This document shows, piece after piece, positions 9,583-19,674 of a stretch of DNA of 64,000 bases. A program made the position numbers and the translations under genes. Source of the DNA: Immundisolibacter cernigliae (GTDB lineage Bacteria; Pseudomonadota; Gammaproteobacteria; Immundisolibacterales; Immundisolibacteraceae); contig NZ_CP014671.1 of NCBI RefSeq assembly GCF_001697225.1, positions 1,178,001 through 1,242,000 on the forward strand. The letters are read 5' to 3'. Positions within the stretch are counted from its first letter, which is position 1, and each line of letters begins with the position of its first letter. Under the pieces are notes generated by a model that was not told the DNA's origin, searched no databases, and saw only the letters and a program-made list of their open reading frames with translations.

Positions 9583-9671
9583 GATCGCCCGGCGCCGCCG
9601 GACTCCACAGCCGCCGATTTTGGCAGCGCATCCCCGCGCTGCGGGAAACGCGGAATACTTTCGCGCTTCCC
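9583..9671. repeat. Partial copy of the composite intergenic repeat (copy A)
   Basis: This stretch holds one REP arm (GATCGCCCGGCG...) followed by CCGCCGATTTTGGCAGCGC, a CGCGCTGCGGG stem and the end CGCGCTTCCC. The same modules occur at 23024-23239, 31864-32036 and 49891-50013. It sits in the divergent promoter region between the SDR and the citrate-lyase-like gene. Confidence 0.7.
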
Positions 9672-9699
9672 AAGCCGCCACCGATCCCGGAAGTACGCC

Positions 9700-10974
9700 G
9701 TGCAGCAGCCAGAAACCGACCTTATTGCCACCGCCGCACGGGCCTCCCGCGGCGCACTGCTCGCCACTTACCGCGCCAGCCAGTTCGAACTGCCGCTGCG
9801 CTTCTGGCGCCAACAGGTCCACTTCACCACGCCGGCCAGCGGCCGACCGGAAAAAGCCCTGTCGGCCCTGGCCGGCGTGCCGCGCCTGCTCGCGCGCTTC
9901 GAGCTTACGGTCGATGCGGTCGCGGCGCACCTGGGCATCGACCCGGCGCCGCTGCATGCCGTGCTGGCCAGCGACACGGGCCTGCCGGCGCTGCTGCTGG
10001 ATGCGGAAGATGCCGTCGCCGCCACTGCCGAGGCCGCCCGGCAAGCGCGCGCCGGCGCCATCGAATGCTTCCGGAAGGCCGATTTCGACCGCACGCTGCG
10101 CCTGTTTCGCCCGGCCGGAATCGGCCTCGACGGCTGCGTCGACGATCTGGTCGAGGTCCTGACCGCAGTCGCCGGCCAGGCCGCGCCGGACGAGTATCCG
10201 ATCGACGCCGTGGTGTGGCCGAAGGCCGAAAGCGGCCAGGAGATCGCCTGGCTGTGCGAGGTGCTCGGCATGATCGAGCGTCAGCTCGGCCTGCCGGCCG
10301 GCCACATCCGGGTGCAGTTCCTGATCGAGTCGGCGCGCGCCGTGGAGCGCCTGACGGAGCTGAGCGATGCCGCCGGGACGCGCCTGACCGGCATCATCTG
10401 GGGCATTGCCGACTACAGCGCCGACGTCGGCCTGCCGGAGATCCGCAACGACCACCCGGTCTGCGACTGGGCGCGCTGCGCGTTGGTCAACGCCGCCGGG
10501 GCCTGCGGCGTGCCGGCCATCGACAGCATGACGCTGAACTACCCGACCCCGCTGCACCGCGGCGAGGAACTGAGCCCGTCACAGCGCGCACAGAATCAGG
10601 CCAAGGTGCTGGCGGCGCTGCAACAGGTCTATACCGACGCCCGCCACGGCATGGCACTGGGCATGAGCGGCAAGTGGGTCGGCCACCCGCTGCAGGCCTG
10701 GCTGGTGCTGGCCGCGTATCGGGAAGCCCTGCCGGCGGCGCGGCTGGCGCGCGACCTGGCCGAGGTCGAGGCCTACCAGCGCGCCGTGATGGCTGGCAGT
10801 GGCGCGACCATCGTCGGCGAAGGCATGCAGGCCTACATGGCCGACCGCGCCAGTGACCGGCATGTGCGAAGCCGCCTGCGCCGGGCCGCCGCCTGGGGCC
10901 TGCTGCCGGCGGCGGACGCGGCGCGCCTCGGCCTGATCAGCGCCGCCGAATGCGACGAACTGGGCGCCGGCTGA
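9700..10974 (+). CDS. HpcH/HpaI aldolase / citrate lyase beta-like protein
   Basis: The reading frame encodes about 424 residues from a GTG preceded by CGGAAG. Family features are LLLDAEDAV near the N-terminal third (metal and CoA region), a conserved arginine in LRLFRPAG, DAVVWPKAESG, and VQFLIESARAVERL carrying the metal-ligand glutamate. The protein is longer than the roughly 300-residue CitE proteins, with an N-terminal extension of about 90 residues and a C-terminal part like malate synthase/malyl-CoA lyase relatives (GMALGMSGKWVGHPLQ). These enzymes cleave or form C-C bonds of acyl-CoA or 2-oxo acids. It is divergent from the SDR-hydratase pair and convergent with flgL 25 bp away. Confidence 0.8.
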   Translation: MQQPETDLIATAARASRGALLATYRASQFELPLRFWRQQVHFTTPASGRPEKALSALAGVPRLLARFELTVDAVAAHLGIDPAPLHAVLASDTGLPALLLDAEDAVAATAEAARQARAGAIECFRKADFDRTLRLFRPAGIGLDGCVDDLVEVLTAVAGQAAPDEYPIDAVVWPKAESGQEIAWLCEVLGMIERQLGLPAGHIRVQFLIESARAVERLTELSDAAGTRLTGIIWGIADYSADVGLPEIRNDHPVCDWARCALVNAAGACGVPAIDSMTLNYPTPLHRGEELSPSQRAQNQAKVLAALQQVYTDARHGMALGMSGKWVGHPLQAWLVLAAYREALPAARLARDLAEVEAYQRAVMAGSGATIVGEGMQAYMADRASDRHVRSRLRRAAAWGLLPAADAARLGLISAAECDELGAG

Positions 10975-10999
10975 AGCCGAATACGTCGGCGCGGCCGAC

Positions 11000-12202
11000 T
11001 CAGCGCAAATAGTTGAACAGCGACAGGTTGGCCAGGCGGCTGAAAGCCTCCTGCGCCGCCTGCAGGCCGGTGATGTTCTGTGCCAGGCGCGTGGCGGCCT
11101 CGGCGTAATCCAGATCGCGCACGGTGGACAGCGCCTGCTGGATCTGCAGCGCCGATCCGGCGTGGGCATCGGCGGCGACCTCGGCCGCCTTAAGGCGCGA
11201 ACCGACGCTGGCGCGCACGCCCGACACGTGCGCCAGCTGCTGGTCCAGGTTCTCCAGGCTGCGGTTCAGGCGATTGGCCTGGGCCGCGCCCAGCGTCGGC
11301 GAGCCGTCCGGCAGTTCGAGCGCCGCGGCCAGCTCGGCGAGGGCCGCGAACATGTCCTGCCGTCCGGCCGGCGCGACGCTGAGCATGTCGCCATTCGCCG
11401 GCAGGCCGCTCAGGCTCAGACTCACGCCATTGAACGTGAGGGTATCGCCGGCCTGGTAGGCGCCGCTGGCAACCGAGCCGGACAGCGCGCCGGTGACGGT
11501 ATAGGTAACGGAACCGTCGACCGCGACCGCAAACGCGACGGTGTAGTCGTCCGGCACCAGGCTGCCGACCACCGCCGTGTGGCCAACCTGCAGGGCGCCC
11601 GCATTGCCGGCCGCGGCGCTAGTGACGAAGCTGCCGTTGCCGGCGCGCGCGCCGGCAAACACGGCAGCTCCGGCATCGGCCACGGCGATGCTGTTGCCGG
11701 GACTCAGTTCCAGCATGCGCTGGCCGGCGTCGCCCACGTAGCTGACCAGGCCCGCCGTCTCCTGAAACGGCGGCGCATCGACGCTGTAGCCGCCGAACAG
11801 GTGCTCGCCGTCCGGTCCGCGGCTGTTGGCGAGCGCCAGCAGCTGCCCGCGCAGGGCGCGCACTTCAGTGGCGATGGCAGCGCGTGATTCCTGCGACTGG
11901 GAAGCCGACAGGCCCTGCAGGGCCAGTTCCCGCACCCGCTGCAGCACATCGCCGGCGCTGGCCAGCGCGCCTTCCTCGGCCGACAGCGCGGCGGTGGCGC
12001 GATTCACCGTCGCGCTGTACGAATCGCCGGCCGCCAGCGCGGCGTCGAGACGGCTGACACTGGCCGCCCCGGCCGGGTCGTCGACCGGCGAGTTCATCCG
12101 CAGGCCGCTGCCCAGCTGGCGCTGGACTTCCGCCAGCGCGGACTGGCGATCGCGCATCCCGATCAGGCTGCGGGCGTAAAAATCGGCTGTCGATACGCGC
12201 AT
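11000..12202 (-). CDS. flgL: Flagellar hook-associated protein 3 (hook-filament junction)
   Basis: The 400-residue protein starts MRVSTADFYARSLIGMRDRQ and ends with a flagellin-like C-terminal helix (AQNITGLQAAQEAFSRLANL). FlgL is the last junction protein between hook and filament and is exported by the flagellar type III system. The central part is beta-rich and Gly/Ala-rich, as usual. It is the last gene of the flgB-to-flgL run and lies 2 bp after flgK. Confidence 0.93.
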   Translation of the reverse strand: MRVSTADFYARSLIGMRDRQSALAEVQRQLGSGLRMNSPVDDPAGAASVSRLDAALAAGDSYSATVNRATAALSAEEGALASAGDVLQRVRELALQGLSASQSQESRAAIATEVRALRGQLLALANSRGPDGEHLFGGYSVDAPPFQETAGLVSYVGDAGQRMLELSPGNSIAVADAGAAVFAGARAGNGSFVTSAAAGNAGALQVGHTAVVGSLVPDDYTVAFAVAVDGSVTYTVTGALSGSVASGAYQAGDTLTFNGVSLSLSGLPANGDMLSVAPAGRQDMFAALAELAAALELPDGSPTLGAAQANRLNRSLENLDQQLAHVSGVRASVGSRLKAAEVAADAHAGSALQIQQALSTVRDLDYAEAATRLAQNITGLQAAQEAFSRLANLSLFNYLR

Positions 12203-12204
12203 GG

Positions 12205-14133
12205 TCAGTTGGCTACCGCGTTGATCAGTGAAGCGAACAGGGTCTGGCTGATGGCGATGACCTGTGATGCCGCCTGATAGGCCTGCTGCAGCTGCACCAG
12301 GTTGGCGGCCTCCTCGTCCAGGTTGACGCCGGACACCGCCTCGCGGGCGCTGCGGGCCTGATCGACCAGCGCCTGACGGGCGTCGGCGCCGATGCGCGCC
12401 TGCTGGCCGGCACTGCCGACCCGCGCCAGCAGGCCGGCGTAGCTGTTCAGGGCACTGGCGCGGCCACCTTCCAGAATCTGTTTCGATTCCTGGCCGGCCA
12501 GTGCCTGGGCGTTGCGGCCATCGCCGCTGCCGCCGACGTTGTGCGCCACCGTGAACACGTCGCCGGGCGCCGGCTTGCCGTCCAGGCGCACGCTCCAGCC
12601 GTTGAAGGCAATGGTGGCGCCGGCAACCGGGTCGTAGGCCACGCCGGTCGCCGGCAAGCCGGCACCGCTGCCGGTCACGTTAAAGGTGGTCGGCGAGGTG
12701 AAGGTGATGGTCACCGGGCCGAGCAGGTCGCCCGGCGGCGTCGGCAGGGACAGCGTCGTCGGCGCGCCGATCAGGCCGGTGCCGGTGTTGCCGTTGCCCG
12801 CCGCGCTGCGCACCGGCCCGGCCAGGGCCAGGCGCGCCGGGTCGGTGATGGCCAGGCGAAACTGCCGTGCCGCGTCGCCGGTGGGGTCGATGAGAAAGCT
12901 GTCGCCCACCGCCATCGCCCCGGAGGCCAGGCTCAGCGTCACACCGTCCACCTCTACCGGGGTGCCTGGCGGGATGCCTGGGAAACCGAGAGCGTCCAGA
13001 TCGACCACCGTGCCGTCGTTCAGACGGGTCAGCGTGTAACCGCCGGCGTCGCGCGCCAGCCGGTAGCGACTGTCGCTCAGCCCGGCCACGTCGCTGATGG
13101 TGGCATTGACCACGCCGTCGCCGGTGTTGGCGCCGCTGCGCAAAACCTGGGGTGCGCCCGACAGGTCCGCCCACAGGTCGCCGCCCAGCTCGCCGTAGGC
13201 GTCCAGACCGAGCCGGTGCTGGGCATTGCCGGCGATTGCCACGCCGGTCACGATGCGGCCGATGGAGGCGCGCGCCGGGTCCAGCACCTGGCGCCGAAAA
13301 TCGAGCAGTCCGCCCAGTTCACCACCGGTCAGCTGCTCGGTCACCGCGGCGCTGCCGCTGCTGCCGGCGTGGTAGATCTCCGGCCGGCTGGGGTCGTACA
13401 GGTTGGCGCCGGTGACCAGCGTGAACGCCTGCGTGCCGGTGACCACCGACTGGCCGGTGCCGACCAGTACGTTGACCGTGCCGTCCGGCTGCGCCACCAC
13501 CTGCACGGCGGTCTTGGTGGCCAACTCGCCGATCATGCGGTCGCGGCTGTCGAGCAGGTCATTGGGCGGCGCCGTGCCGGCCGCTGCAATGCGGGCGTTG
13601 ACATCGGCAATCTGCGTGGCCAAGGCGCTGATCTGACTGACCGTGGCGGCAATTCGCCCGTTGACCTCCTGATCCAGCGACGCGAGCGAGCTGTCCAGGG
13701 TATGCACGCGGGTGCTGAGCATCTGCATGTTCGCCAGCGCCACCTGGCGGGCCGAGGCATCCTGCGGCGAGGCCGCCACCGCCCGCAGCGCCGCGTAGTA
13801 ATCCGACAGCGCCCCCTGCATGCTGGACGAGGCATCCGCCAGCGGCTGGCTGACGCGCTGCGTCATGTCGGCATAGGTCTGCAGGGACCGCTGCGCCGAG
13901 GTCTGGCCCCACATCTCGGCGGTGACGAAACGGTCGTAGGAACGCCGCACCGTGGCCACCTGCACGCCGTTGCCGTAGTAATTTTCCGACAGGAACTGCG
14001 CCGCAGCGGGTGCCATCTCGGCCCGCTGGCGACTGTAGCCGTCGGTGGCGACGTTGCTGATGTTGTGGGCAGTGACGTCCAGCGAGCGCTGGAAGGCCAG
14101 CAGCCCGGATACGCCGATGTCAATGGCGCTCAT
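12205..14133 (-). CDS. flgK: Flagellar hook-associated protein 1
   Basis: Starting at the ATG of MSAIDIGVSGLLAFQRSLDV the protein has 642 residues, normal for FlgK; the open frame continues upstream inside flgJ but that part is not FlgK-like. The N-terminal rod/hook motif LDVTAHNISNVATDGYSRQR and the C-terminal helix (SGVNLDEEAANLVQLQQAYQ) are diagnostic. FlgK forms the first junction ring on the hook. The start overlaps the flgJ stop by four bases (ATGA). Confidence 0.95.
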   Translation of the reverse strand: MSAIDIGVSGLLAFQRSLDVTAHNISNVATDGYSRQRAEMAPAAAQFLSENYYGNGVQVATVRRSYDRFVTAEMWGQTSAQRSLQTYADMTQRVSQPLADASSSMQGALSDYYAALRAVAASPQDASARQVALANMQMLSTRVHTLDSSLASLDQEVNGRIAATVSQISALATQIADVNARIAAAGTAPPNDLLDSRDRMIGELATKTAVQVVAQPDGTVNVLVGTGQSVVTGTQAFTLVTGANLYDPSRPEIYHAGSSGSAAVTEQLTGGELGGLLDFRRQVLDPARASIGRIVTGVAIAGNAQHRLGLDAYGELGGDLWADLSGAPQVLRSGANTGDGVVNATISDVAGLSDSRYRLARDAGGYTLTRLNDGTVVDLDALGFPGIPPGTPVEVDGVTLSLASGAMAVGDSFLIDPTGDAARQFRLAITDPARLALAGPVRSAAGNGNTGTGLIGAPTTLSLPTPPGDLLGPVTITFTSPTTFNVTGSGAGLPATGVAYDPVAGATIAFNGWSVRLDGKPAPGDVFTVAHNVGGSGDGRNAQALAGQESKQILEGGRASALNSYAGLLARVGSAGQQARIGADARQALVDQARSAREAVSGVNLDEEAANLVQLQQAYQAASQVIAISQTLFASLINAVAN

Positions 14134-15023
14134 GCCAGGCCCCCGGTGTCGGTGGAGCGGCCAAGATCGGCCAGCAGCGGACTGCCCATGACGCGCAGGA
14201 TCTTGCTCGCGTAGGCCGGATCGGTGGCGTAGCCGGCAGCCTGCAGGCCGCGGGCAAAGCCGCTCGCGTCGCCAGCCGCCAGCGCCTGCCGGTAACGCGG
14301 GTTTTCGGTCAGAAAGCGCGCGTAGTCGTCGAAGGCCTCGGCGTAGGAACCGTAGGCGCGAAAGTCGGCCGTCTCGCGCCGCAGGGCGCCGTCGCGAAAC
14401 TCCAGCGTCGGCACCCGCGCCACCGCCCCGCCCCAGCCATGGGCCTTGATGCCGAACAGATTGTGGCTGGGCTGGCCATCGGCGCCGCGCGGCAGGCGCT
14501 CGCCCCAGCCGGTCTCGAGCGCCGCCTGCGCCAGGATCACCCGCCCGTCGATGCCCAGCGCCTGGCCGACCCGCTGCGCGTGCGGCCACAGTTCGGTCAC
14601 GAAGGCGCTTTGGGAATCGAAGTCGCCCGTCTTGGCGCCAGTGGCTCGCATATCCGGCCGGCTCAGTGGCGGCAAGCCGGCCAGACCGCGCGGCAAGCCG
14701 CCCAGGCTCGCTGTTGGCATGGCAGCGGTGCCCGGCGTGCCGCCGACGGCGCCGGCAATGGCATCGGCAAAGCCCAGTCCGCCGTGCGCGCTCAGGTCCA
14801 TCGCCAGCTGGCGATGCAGCAGGTCGCGATACATCTCGGCCTGCGGGCCGTCCAGCAGGCCCGGCCCGAAGCCGCTGCTGCGCAGGGTCTTGAGCAGCTC
14901 GCCCAGGAACAGCGCCTCGGCCTGGCGCGCCACCTCCGGCGCGGCGTTGCCGGCATCGGCACGCGCGGCGGCCTTCAGGCCCGCCAGCGCGTTCGGATCG
15001 GTGTAGACGGCACCGGGCAGCAT
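14130..15023 (-). CDS. flgJ: Peptidoglycan hydrolase FlgJ (rod cap/muramidase)
   Basis: The 297-residue protein has both FlgJ domains. The N-terminal rod-cap domain (about residues 30-95) contains QAEALFLGELLKTLRSSGFG. The C-terminal glucosaminidase domain (about 145-290) contains VILAQAALETGWGERLPRG with the catalytic glutamate and HNLFGIKAHGWGG. FlgJ digests peptidoglycan in the periplasm so that the rod can pass. Proteins of many other phyla lack the second domain; here it is intact. It lies between flgI (3 bp gap) and flgK. Confidence 0.95.
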   Translation of the reverse strand: MLPGAVYTDPNALAGLKAAARADAGNAAPEVARQAEALFLGELLKTLRSSGFGPGLLDGPQAEMYRDLLHRQLAMDLSAHGGLGFADAIAGAVGGTPGTAAMPTASLGGLPRGLAGLPPLSRPDMRATGAKTGDFDSQSAFVTELWPHAQRVGQALGIDGRVILAQAALETGWGERLPRGADGQPSHNLFGIKAHGWGGAVARVPTLEFRDGALRRETADFRAYGSYAEAFDDYARFLTENPRYRQALAAGDASGFARGLQAAGYATDPAYASKILRVMGSPLLADLGRSTDTGGLA

Positions 15024-15026
15024 GGC

Positions 15027-16124
15027 TCAGATCACCACCAGCTCGGCGCGCAGGGCGCCGGCCTCGCGCAGCGCCTCCAGGATCGCCACCAGGTCCGACG
15101 GGCCGGCGCCGACGCGGTTGACCGCCTCGACCACCTGCGCCAGCGTGACCGCGGGACCGAACAGGAACATCGGCTTCTTTTCCTCGGTGACTTCGATTTC
15201 GCTGCGCGGCGTGACCACCGTCCGGCCATCCGAGAACGGCGCCGGCTGGCTGACATCGGCGCGCTCGGCGATGGTGACGGTCAGGCTGCCGTGGGACACC
15301 GCGGCCGGTGACACGCGCACGTCGCCGCCCATCACCACCGTGCCGGTGCGGGTATTGATGACCACCCGCGCCGGGGCGGCGGCCGGATCGACGCTCAGGT
15401 TCTCGATGATCGACACGAAAGCCACCCGCTGCTGCGGGTCCTGCGGCGCCTGGACTTCGATGGCGGCGGCATCGCGGCTGACTGCGGTGCCGGCCCCCAG
15501 GGTCCGGTTGATGGCGTCGGTGACGCGGTTGGCGGTGGTGAAATCGGCCCGGTTCAGTTGCAGCGTCAGCGGGCCGCCGGCCGCAAACGGGCTGACCACC
15601 TCGCGCTCGACGGTGGCGCCGCCCGGAATCAGGCCGGCGCTGGGCACGTTGACGCTGATCTTGGAGCCATCGGCACCCGACACGCCCAGGCCGCCCACCG
15701 CCACACTGCCCTGCGCCATGGCGTAGACCTGCCCGTCGGCGCCCTTGAGCGGCGTCAGCAGCAGACTGCCGCCGCGCAGGCTCTTGGCATTGCCCAGCGA
15801 CGAGACGGTGATGTCGATGGTCTGGCCGGTGCGGGCGAAGGCCGGCAGGCTGGAATGCACCACCACCGCGGCGACGTTTTTGAGCTGCGGATTGACATTG
15901 GGCGGCACCACCACGCCGAACTGCGCCAGCATGTTGCGGAGGCTCTGGATGGTGAACGGCGTCTGGCTGGTCTGATCGCCGGTGCCGTCCAGGCCCACCA
16001 CCAGGCCGTAGCCGATCAGCTGGTTGCTGCGCACGCCGGCAATGCCGGCCAGGTCCTTGATGCGCTCGGCGCCGGCCGGCAGGGCCAAGGCGAGCAGCAT
16101 GACGGCGGCGATCAGGCGGTGCAT
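15027..16124 (-). CDS. flgI: Flagellar P-ring protein
   Basis: From the second of two nearby ATGs the precursor is 365 residues, the usual FlgI size, with a Sec signal [24 protein letters not shown] sits at good distance from this ATG but directly touches the upstream one at 16133. The mature N-terminus [20 protein letters not shown] and the internal [11 protein letters not shown] are FlgI hallmarks. FlgI polymerises in the periplasm into the P ring around the rod. It follows flgH by about 11 bp. Confidence 0.95.
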   Translation of the reverse strand: MHRLIAAVMLLALALPAGAERIKDLAGIAGVRSNQLIGYGLVVGLDGTGDQTSQTPFTIQSLRNMLAQFGVVVPPNVNPQLKNVAAVVVHSSLPAFARTGQTIDITVSSLGNAKSLRGGSLLLTPLKGADGQVYAMAQGSVAVGGLGVSGADGSKISVNVPSAGLIPGGATVEREVVSPFAAGGPLTLQLNRADFTTANRVTDAINRTLGAGTAVSRDAAAIEVQAPQDPQQRVAFVSIIENLSVDPAAAPARVVINTRTGTVVMGGDVRVSPAAVSHGSLTVTIAERADVSQPAPFSDGRTVVTPRSEIEVTEEKKPMFLFGPAVTLAQVVEAVNRVGAGPSDLVAILEALREAGALRAELVVI

Positions 16125-16135
16125 GGCGGTCATCC

Positions 16136-16852
16136 TCAGAACGGGAACAGGGCGCTGGAGAAGAAGCGGGCCAGCCAGCCCATGACGTTGGCGTCGTTGA
16201 TGGCGCCCTTGCCGGTGTAGGCGATGCGGGCGTCGGCCACCTGCGTGGACAGCACGGTGTTGTTCGGACGGATGTCGGCCGGGCGCACGATGCCGGAAAT
16301 CTGCACGTACTCCTCGCCCTGGTTCAGCTTGAGCCACTTCTCGCCGCGGATCACCAGGTTGCCGTTGGCCAGCACCTGGGCCACCGTGACGGTGACGCTG
16401 CCGGACAGGCGGTTGCTCTGGCTGGCGTTGCCGCTGCCGGAGAACGAGCGATCGGCCTCCAGCGAGGTGCCCAGACCATTGCCGCTGTGACTGGCCAGCG
16501 GCAGGAAGCCGGGCGTGCTGAACTCGACCGGCGAGCCGAGCAGGGTCGGATTGCTGATGTCGGTGCTGTTTTTCTTGTCGGTGCCGGTCTTGGCCGCCTT
16601 GCTGGCGCTGGTTTCTTCGTCCAGCACCACGGTCAGCACGTCGCCGACACGGCGCGGCTTGACGTCCTCGAACAGGTACAGCGTCGCGCCCGGCTGGTAG
16701 GCGGCCTGATAGATGGAGCCGCTGGGCACGGCCGGGACGGGCGCGGTTGGCTCCGGGTAGCTCGCGGCATAGTGCGGGTCGGGCTTGTGCTCGAAGCCGG
16801 CGCAGCCGGCCAGCAGTGCCGTCGCCATCAGGACAAACGCGATGCGGGTCAT
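16136..16852 (-). CDS. flgH: Flagellar L-ring lipoprotein
   Basis: This is a 238-residue outer-membrane lipoprotein with a clear lipobox LLAGC (cysteine at residue 17). Family motifs are [77 protein letters not shown] and a C-terminal aromatic end (FFSSALFPF). FlgH forms the L ring that acts as bushing in the outer membrane. Its presence with flgI confirms a Gram-negative-type motor. Confidence 0.95.
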   Translation of the reverse strand: MTRIAFVLMATALLAGCAGFEHKPDPHYAASYPEPTAPVPAVPSGSIYQAAYQPGATLYLFEDVKPRRVGDVLTVVLDEETSASKAAKTGTDKKNSTDISNPTLLGSPVEFSTPGFLPLASHSGNGLGTSLEADRSFSGSGNASQSNRLSGSVTVTVAQVLANGNLVIRGEKWLKLNQGEEYVQISGIVRPADIRPNNTVLSTQVADARIAYTGKGAINDANVMGWLARFFSSALFPF

Positions 16853-16865
16853 GGTCGTCAGGCCG

Positions 16866-17651
16866 CTACAGGTTGTTGGTGACGAACTGCAGCATCTGAT
16901 CGGCGCTCTGGATGGCCTTCGAGTTCATCTCGTAGGCGCGCTGCGTCTCGATCATGTTGACCAGCTCCTCGGCGATGTTGACGTTGGAGCTTTCCACCGA
17001 GCCCTGCATCAGCGTGCCCAGGCCGTTCAGGCCCGGCGTACCGGTCTGCGGCGCGCCGCTGGAACCGGATTCGAGCAGCAGGTTCTGGCCGATCGCCTGC
17101 AGGCCGGCCGGGTTGATGAAATTGGTCAGTTGCAGGCTGCCGACCTGCGTCGCGGCCGCCGAGCCGGGCAGCAGCACCGACACCGTGCCGTCGGAGCCGA
17201 CGGTGATGCTCTGCGCGCCCTCCGGCACGGTGATGGCCGGCTGCACCTGGTAGCCGCTGGAGGTGACCAGCTGGCCGTCCTGGTTGACCTGAAAGCTGCC
17301 GTCGCGCGTGTAGGCCAGGCTGCCGTCGGGCATCAGAATCTGAAAGAAACCCTTGCCCTGCACGGCCATGTCCAGCGGATTGCCGGTGTTGGTCAGGTTG
17401 CCCTGGCTGTGCAGCTTTTCGGTCGCCACCACGCGCACGCCGGTGCCGATCGAGAAGCCGCTCGGCAGCTGCGTGTCCTGCGTGGAGCTGGCGCCGACCT
17501 GGCTGATGTTCTGGTACAGCAGGTCCTCGAACACGGCCCGCTCGCGCTTGAAGCCGGTGGTGCTCACGTTGGCGATGTTGTTGGACACCACCTCCATGCG
17601 CGTCTGCTGCGCGTCGAGGCCGGTCTTGGCGATCCACAGGGCCTGGTTCAT
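16866..17651 (-). CDS. flgG: Flagellar distal rod protein
   Basis: The 261-residue sequence begins [20 protein letters not shown] and contains the rod signature [19 protein letters not shown] and the C-terminal [20 protein letters not shown]. FlgG builds the distal rod that crosses the P and L rings. AAGGAACC precedes the ATG. Its length equals that of well-studied FlgG proteins. Confidence 0.96.
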   Translation of the reverse strand: MNQALWIAKTGLDAQQTRMEVVSNNIANVSTTGFKRERAVFEDLLYQNISQVGASSTQDTQLPSGFSIGTGVRVVATEKLHSQGNLTNTGNPLDMAVQGKGFFQILMPDGSLAYTRDGSFQVNQDGQLVTSSGYQVQPAITVPEGAQSITVGSDGTVSVLLPGSAAATQVGSLQLTNFINPAGLQAIGQNLLLESGSSGAPQTGTPGLNGLGTLMQGSVESSNVNIAEELVNMIETQRAYEMNSKAIQSADQMLQFVTNNL

Positions 17652-17670
17652 GGCGGGGTTCCTTTTTCGG

Positions 17671-18414
17671 TTAACCGTTGAGTGACAGCAGGCGGCTGCT
17701 GGCCTGGTCGGCCTTCTCGGCGGCCTGCATCAGGCGCACCTGCAGCTCGTACTGGCGGCTGGTTTCGATCATCTGCACCATCGCGCCGACGGCGCTGACG
17801 TTGCTGCCTTCGAGCGCGCCGGGCGTGAGCCTGACCGCCGCATCGGCCGGCAGCGTGCCGCCGTCGGCAGGCCGCAAGGTGCCGTCGCCGCCCTTTTGCA
17901 GGCTGTCCGGCGGCGGATTCACCAGCTTGATGCGCCCGACCACCGCCTGCGCCTCGGGCCCCTGCCCGTCCGGCACCACCGACACCGTGCCGTCGCGGCC
18001 GATACTGATGCTCTGGTAGGGCGGGATCAGCAACGGCCCGCCGTCGCCGAGCACCGGCAGGCCATTGGCGGTTTCCAGCAGGCCGCCGGCACTGACCCGC
18101 AGGTTGCCGGCGCGGGTGTAGGCCTCAGTGCCGTCGGCGGCCTGCACGGCCAGCGCGCCCTGGCCGTCGATGGCCAGGTCAAGATCACGGCCGGTCGGAT
18201 TCACCGCCCCGGCACTGGCATCCAGACCCACGCCGGTGACCGGCGCGTAGACGCGGCTGTCCCAGCCGTCGCCCTGCAGCAGGGCCGCCCGGCTGGCCAG
18301 CAGGTCGGCCTTGAAGCCGGTCGTGCTGGCGTTTGCCAGGTTGTTGGCGGCCACCGCCTGCGCGGTTTCAAGCCGCGCGGCAGTGGCAGACGCGATGTAG
18401 ACGAGGCGGTCCAT
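17671..18414 (-). CDS. flgF: Flagellar proximal rod protein
   Basis: The 247-residue protein has the rod motif [20 protein letters not shown] near the N-terminus and the C-terminal [20 protein letters not shown]. These are FlgF features; FlgF is a proximal rod subunit. The gene lies 6 bp after flgE and 19 bp before flgG. Its ribosome-binding site is weak, so it may depend on translation of flgE. Confidence 0.95.
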   Translation of the reverse strand: MDRLVYIASATAARLETAQAVAANNLANASTTGFKADLLASRAALLQGDGWDSRVYAPVTGVGLDASAGAVNPTGRDLDLAIDGQGALAVQAADGTEAYTRAGNLRVSAGGLLETANGLPVLGDGGPLLIPPYQSISIGRDGTVSVVPDGQGPEAQAVVGRIKLVNPPPDSLQKGGDGTLRPADGGTLPADAAVRLTPGALEGSNVSAVGAMVQMIETSRQYELQVRLMQAAEKADQASSRLLSLNG

Positions 18415-18420
18415 GGCTTA

Positions 18421-19641
18421 TCAGCGCATGTTGATGAGCGACTGGGTGACCGAGTCTTCGGTCTGGATGACCTGCGCATTGGCCTGGAAATTCCGCTGCG
18501 CCATGATCAGCTTGACCAGCTCCTCGGTCAGGTTGACGTTGGAGTCCTCCAGCGCGCCGGACTGGATTACGCCCAGGCGGGCCGAGCCGCCGGTGCCGAC
18601 CAGCGGAATGCCCGAGGCGAAGGTTTCCACCCAGGCGTTGTTGCCGGCCTGGCGCAGGCCCTGCGAGTTGGCGAAATTGGCCAGCGCCACCTGCCCCTGC
18701 AGGCGCGACTGGCCGTTGGTGTAGCGGGCAAACACCCGCCCGGTCTCGTCGATGCTGATGGTGGCCAGGCGGCCGGTGCTGTAGCCGTCCTGGTCGAGCG
18801 CGTTCACGCTGTAGGTGTCGCCGTACTGGGTGGTCGGCGTACCGCCGGCATAGTTGAGCGTGAGGTTCATGTCGGCGGCGCCGGCCACCGTGGTCGGCGC
18901 GTACGCAATCTGGCCAGTCGCCGGGGTGGCGATCTTGCCGTCGGTGCCAAAGGTGATGGTGCCGCCAGCGGATGGCGTCACTTCCGTGCCGTCCAGCAGC
19001 AGGTGGGTGGCGTAGGTGTTCGGCGCGGTCTTGACGAAATACAGCACGCCGTCGTGGCTGTTGCCCAGCGAGTCGTAGAAGGTCATCGAGCTCGAGTTGG
19101 TGTAGCTGCCGGCCACAGTCGGGTCGAAAGGCAGCGGAATGGTCGGCGCCGCTGCCCGCAGATTCACGCCCACCATGACCGAACTGCTCGCGTTGGGCGC
19201 GACGTCGGAGGTGTCGATCTGCAGCGGCAGCGGCGTGCCCGCCGGCAGGCCGGCCGCATCCACCTGGAAGGCCATCAGCTTCTGGCTGGCGCTGTTGGTG
19301 ACGAAACCGGAGCGGTCCACACCGAAGGCGCCGGCGCGCGAGTAGACGGTGCCGCCGTCGTCGTCGAGCATGAAAAAGCCGCCGCCGGAGATCGCCAGGT
19401 CGAAGTTGTTGTTGGTCGACTTGATGTTGCCCTGGTCGAACTGCTGGTTGATGGCCGCCGTGCGCACACCGCGGCTGACCGCCAGCGAGGACACGCCCAG
19501 GTTGCTGCCGGTGAAGATGTCCGAGAACTCCGCCCGCGACTGCTTGAAGCCGTTGGTGTTCACGTTGGCGATGTTGTTGCTGGCGATGTCCAGCTGCGTG
19601 GTGGCGGCGTTAAGGCCGCTGATTGCCGTTTCGAAAGCCAT
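18421..19641 (-). CDS. flgE: Flagellar hook protein
   Basis: The 406-residue protein starts MAFETAISGLNAATTQLDIA and carries the hook signature SNNIANVNTNGFKQSRAEF. The C-terminal helix contains SNVNLTEELVKLIMAQRNFQ. The middle region corresponds to the exposed FlgE domains (MTFYDSLGNSHDGVLYFV). FlgE polymerises into the universal joint. A clear AGGAGA precedes the ATG, matching the high expression a hook protein needs. Confidence 0.96.
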   Translation of the reverse strand: MAFETAISGLNAATTQLDIASNNIANVNTNGFKQSRAEFSDIFTGSNLGVSSLAVSRGVRTAAINQQFDQGNIKSTNNNFDLAISGGGFFMLDDDGGTVYSRAGAFGVDRSGFVTNSASQKLMAFQVDAAGLPAGTPLPLQIDTSDVAPNASSSVMVGVNLRAAAPTIPLPFDPTVAGSYTNSSSMTFYDSLGNSHDGVLYFVKTAPNTYATHLLLDGTEVTPSAGGTITFGTDGKIATPATGQIAYAPTTVAGAADMNLTLNYAGGTPTTQYGDTYSVNALDQDGYSTGRLATISIDETGRVFARYTNGQSRLQGQVALANFANSQGLRQAGNNAWVETFASGIPLVGTGGSARLGVIQSGALEDSNVNLTEELVKLIMAQRNFQANAQVIQTEDSVTQSLINMR

Positions 19642-19674
19642 GACTGTCTCCTGAATGAATGGCCCGCGGGCCGC

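Noticed and set aside
7832..10162. A 776-codon plus-strand frame across the hydratase and SDR genes
   Set aside because: It has shadow composition; both minus-strand genes under it have family signatures.
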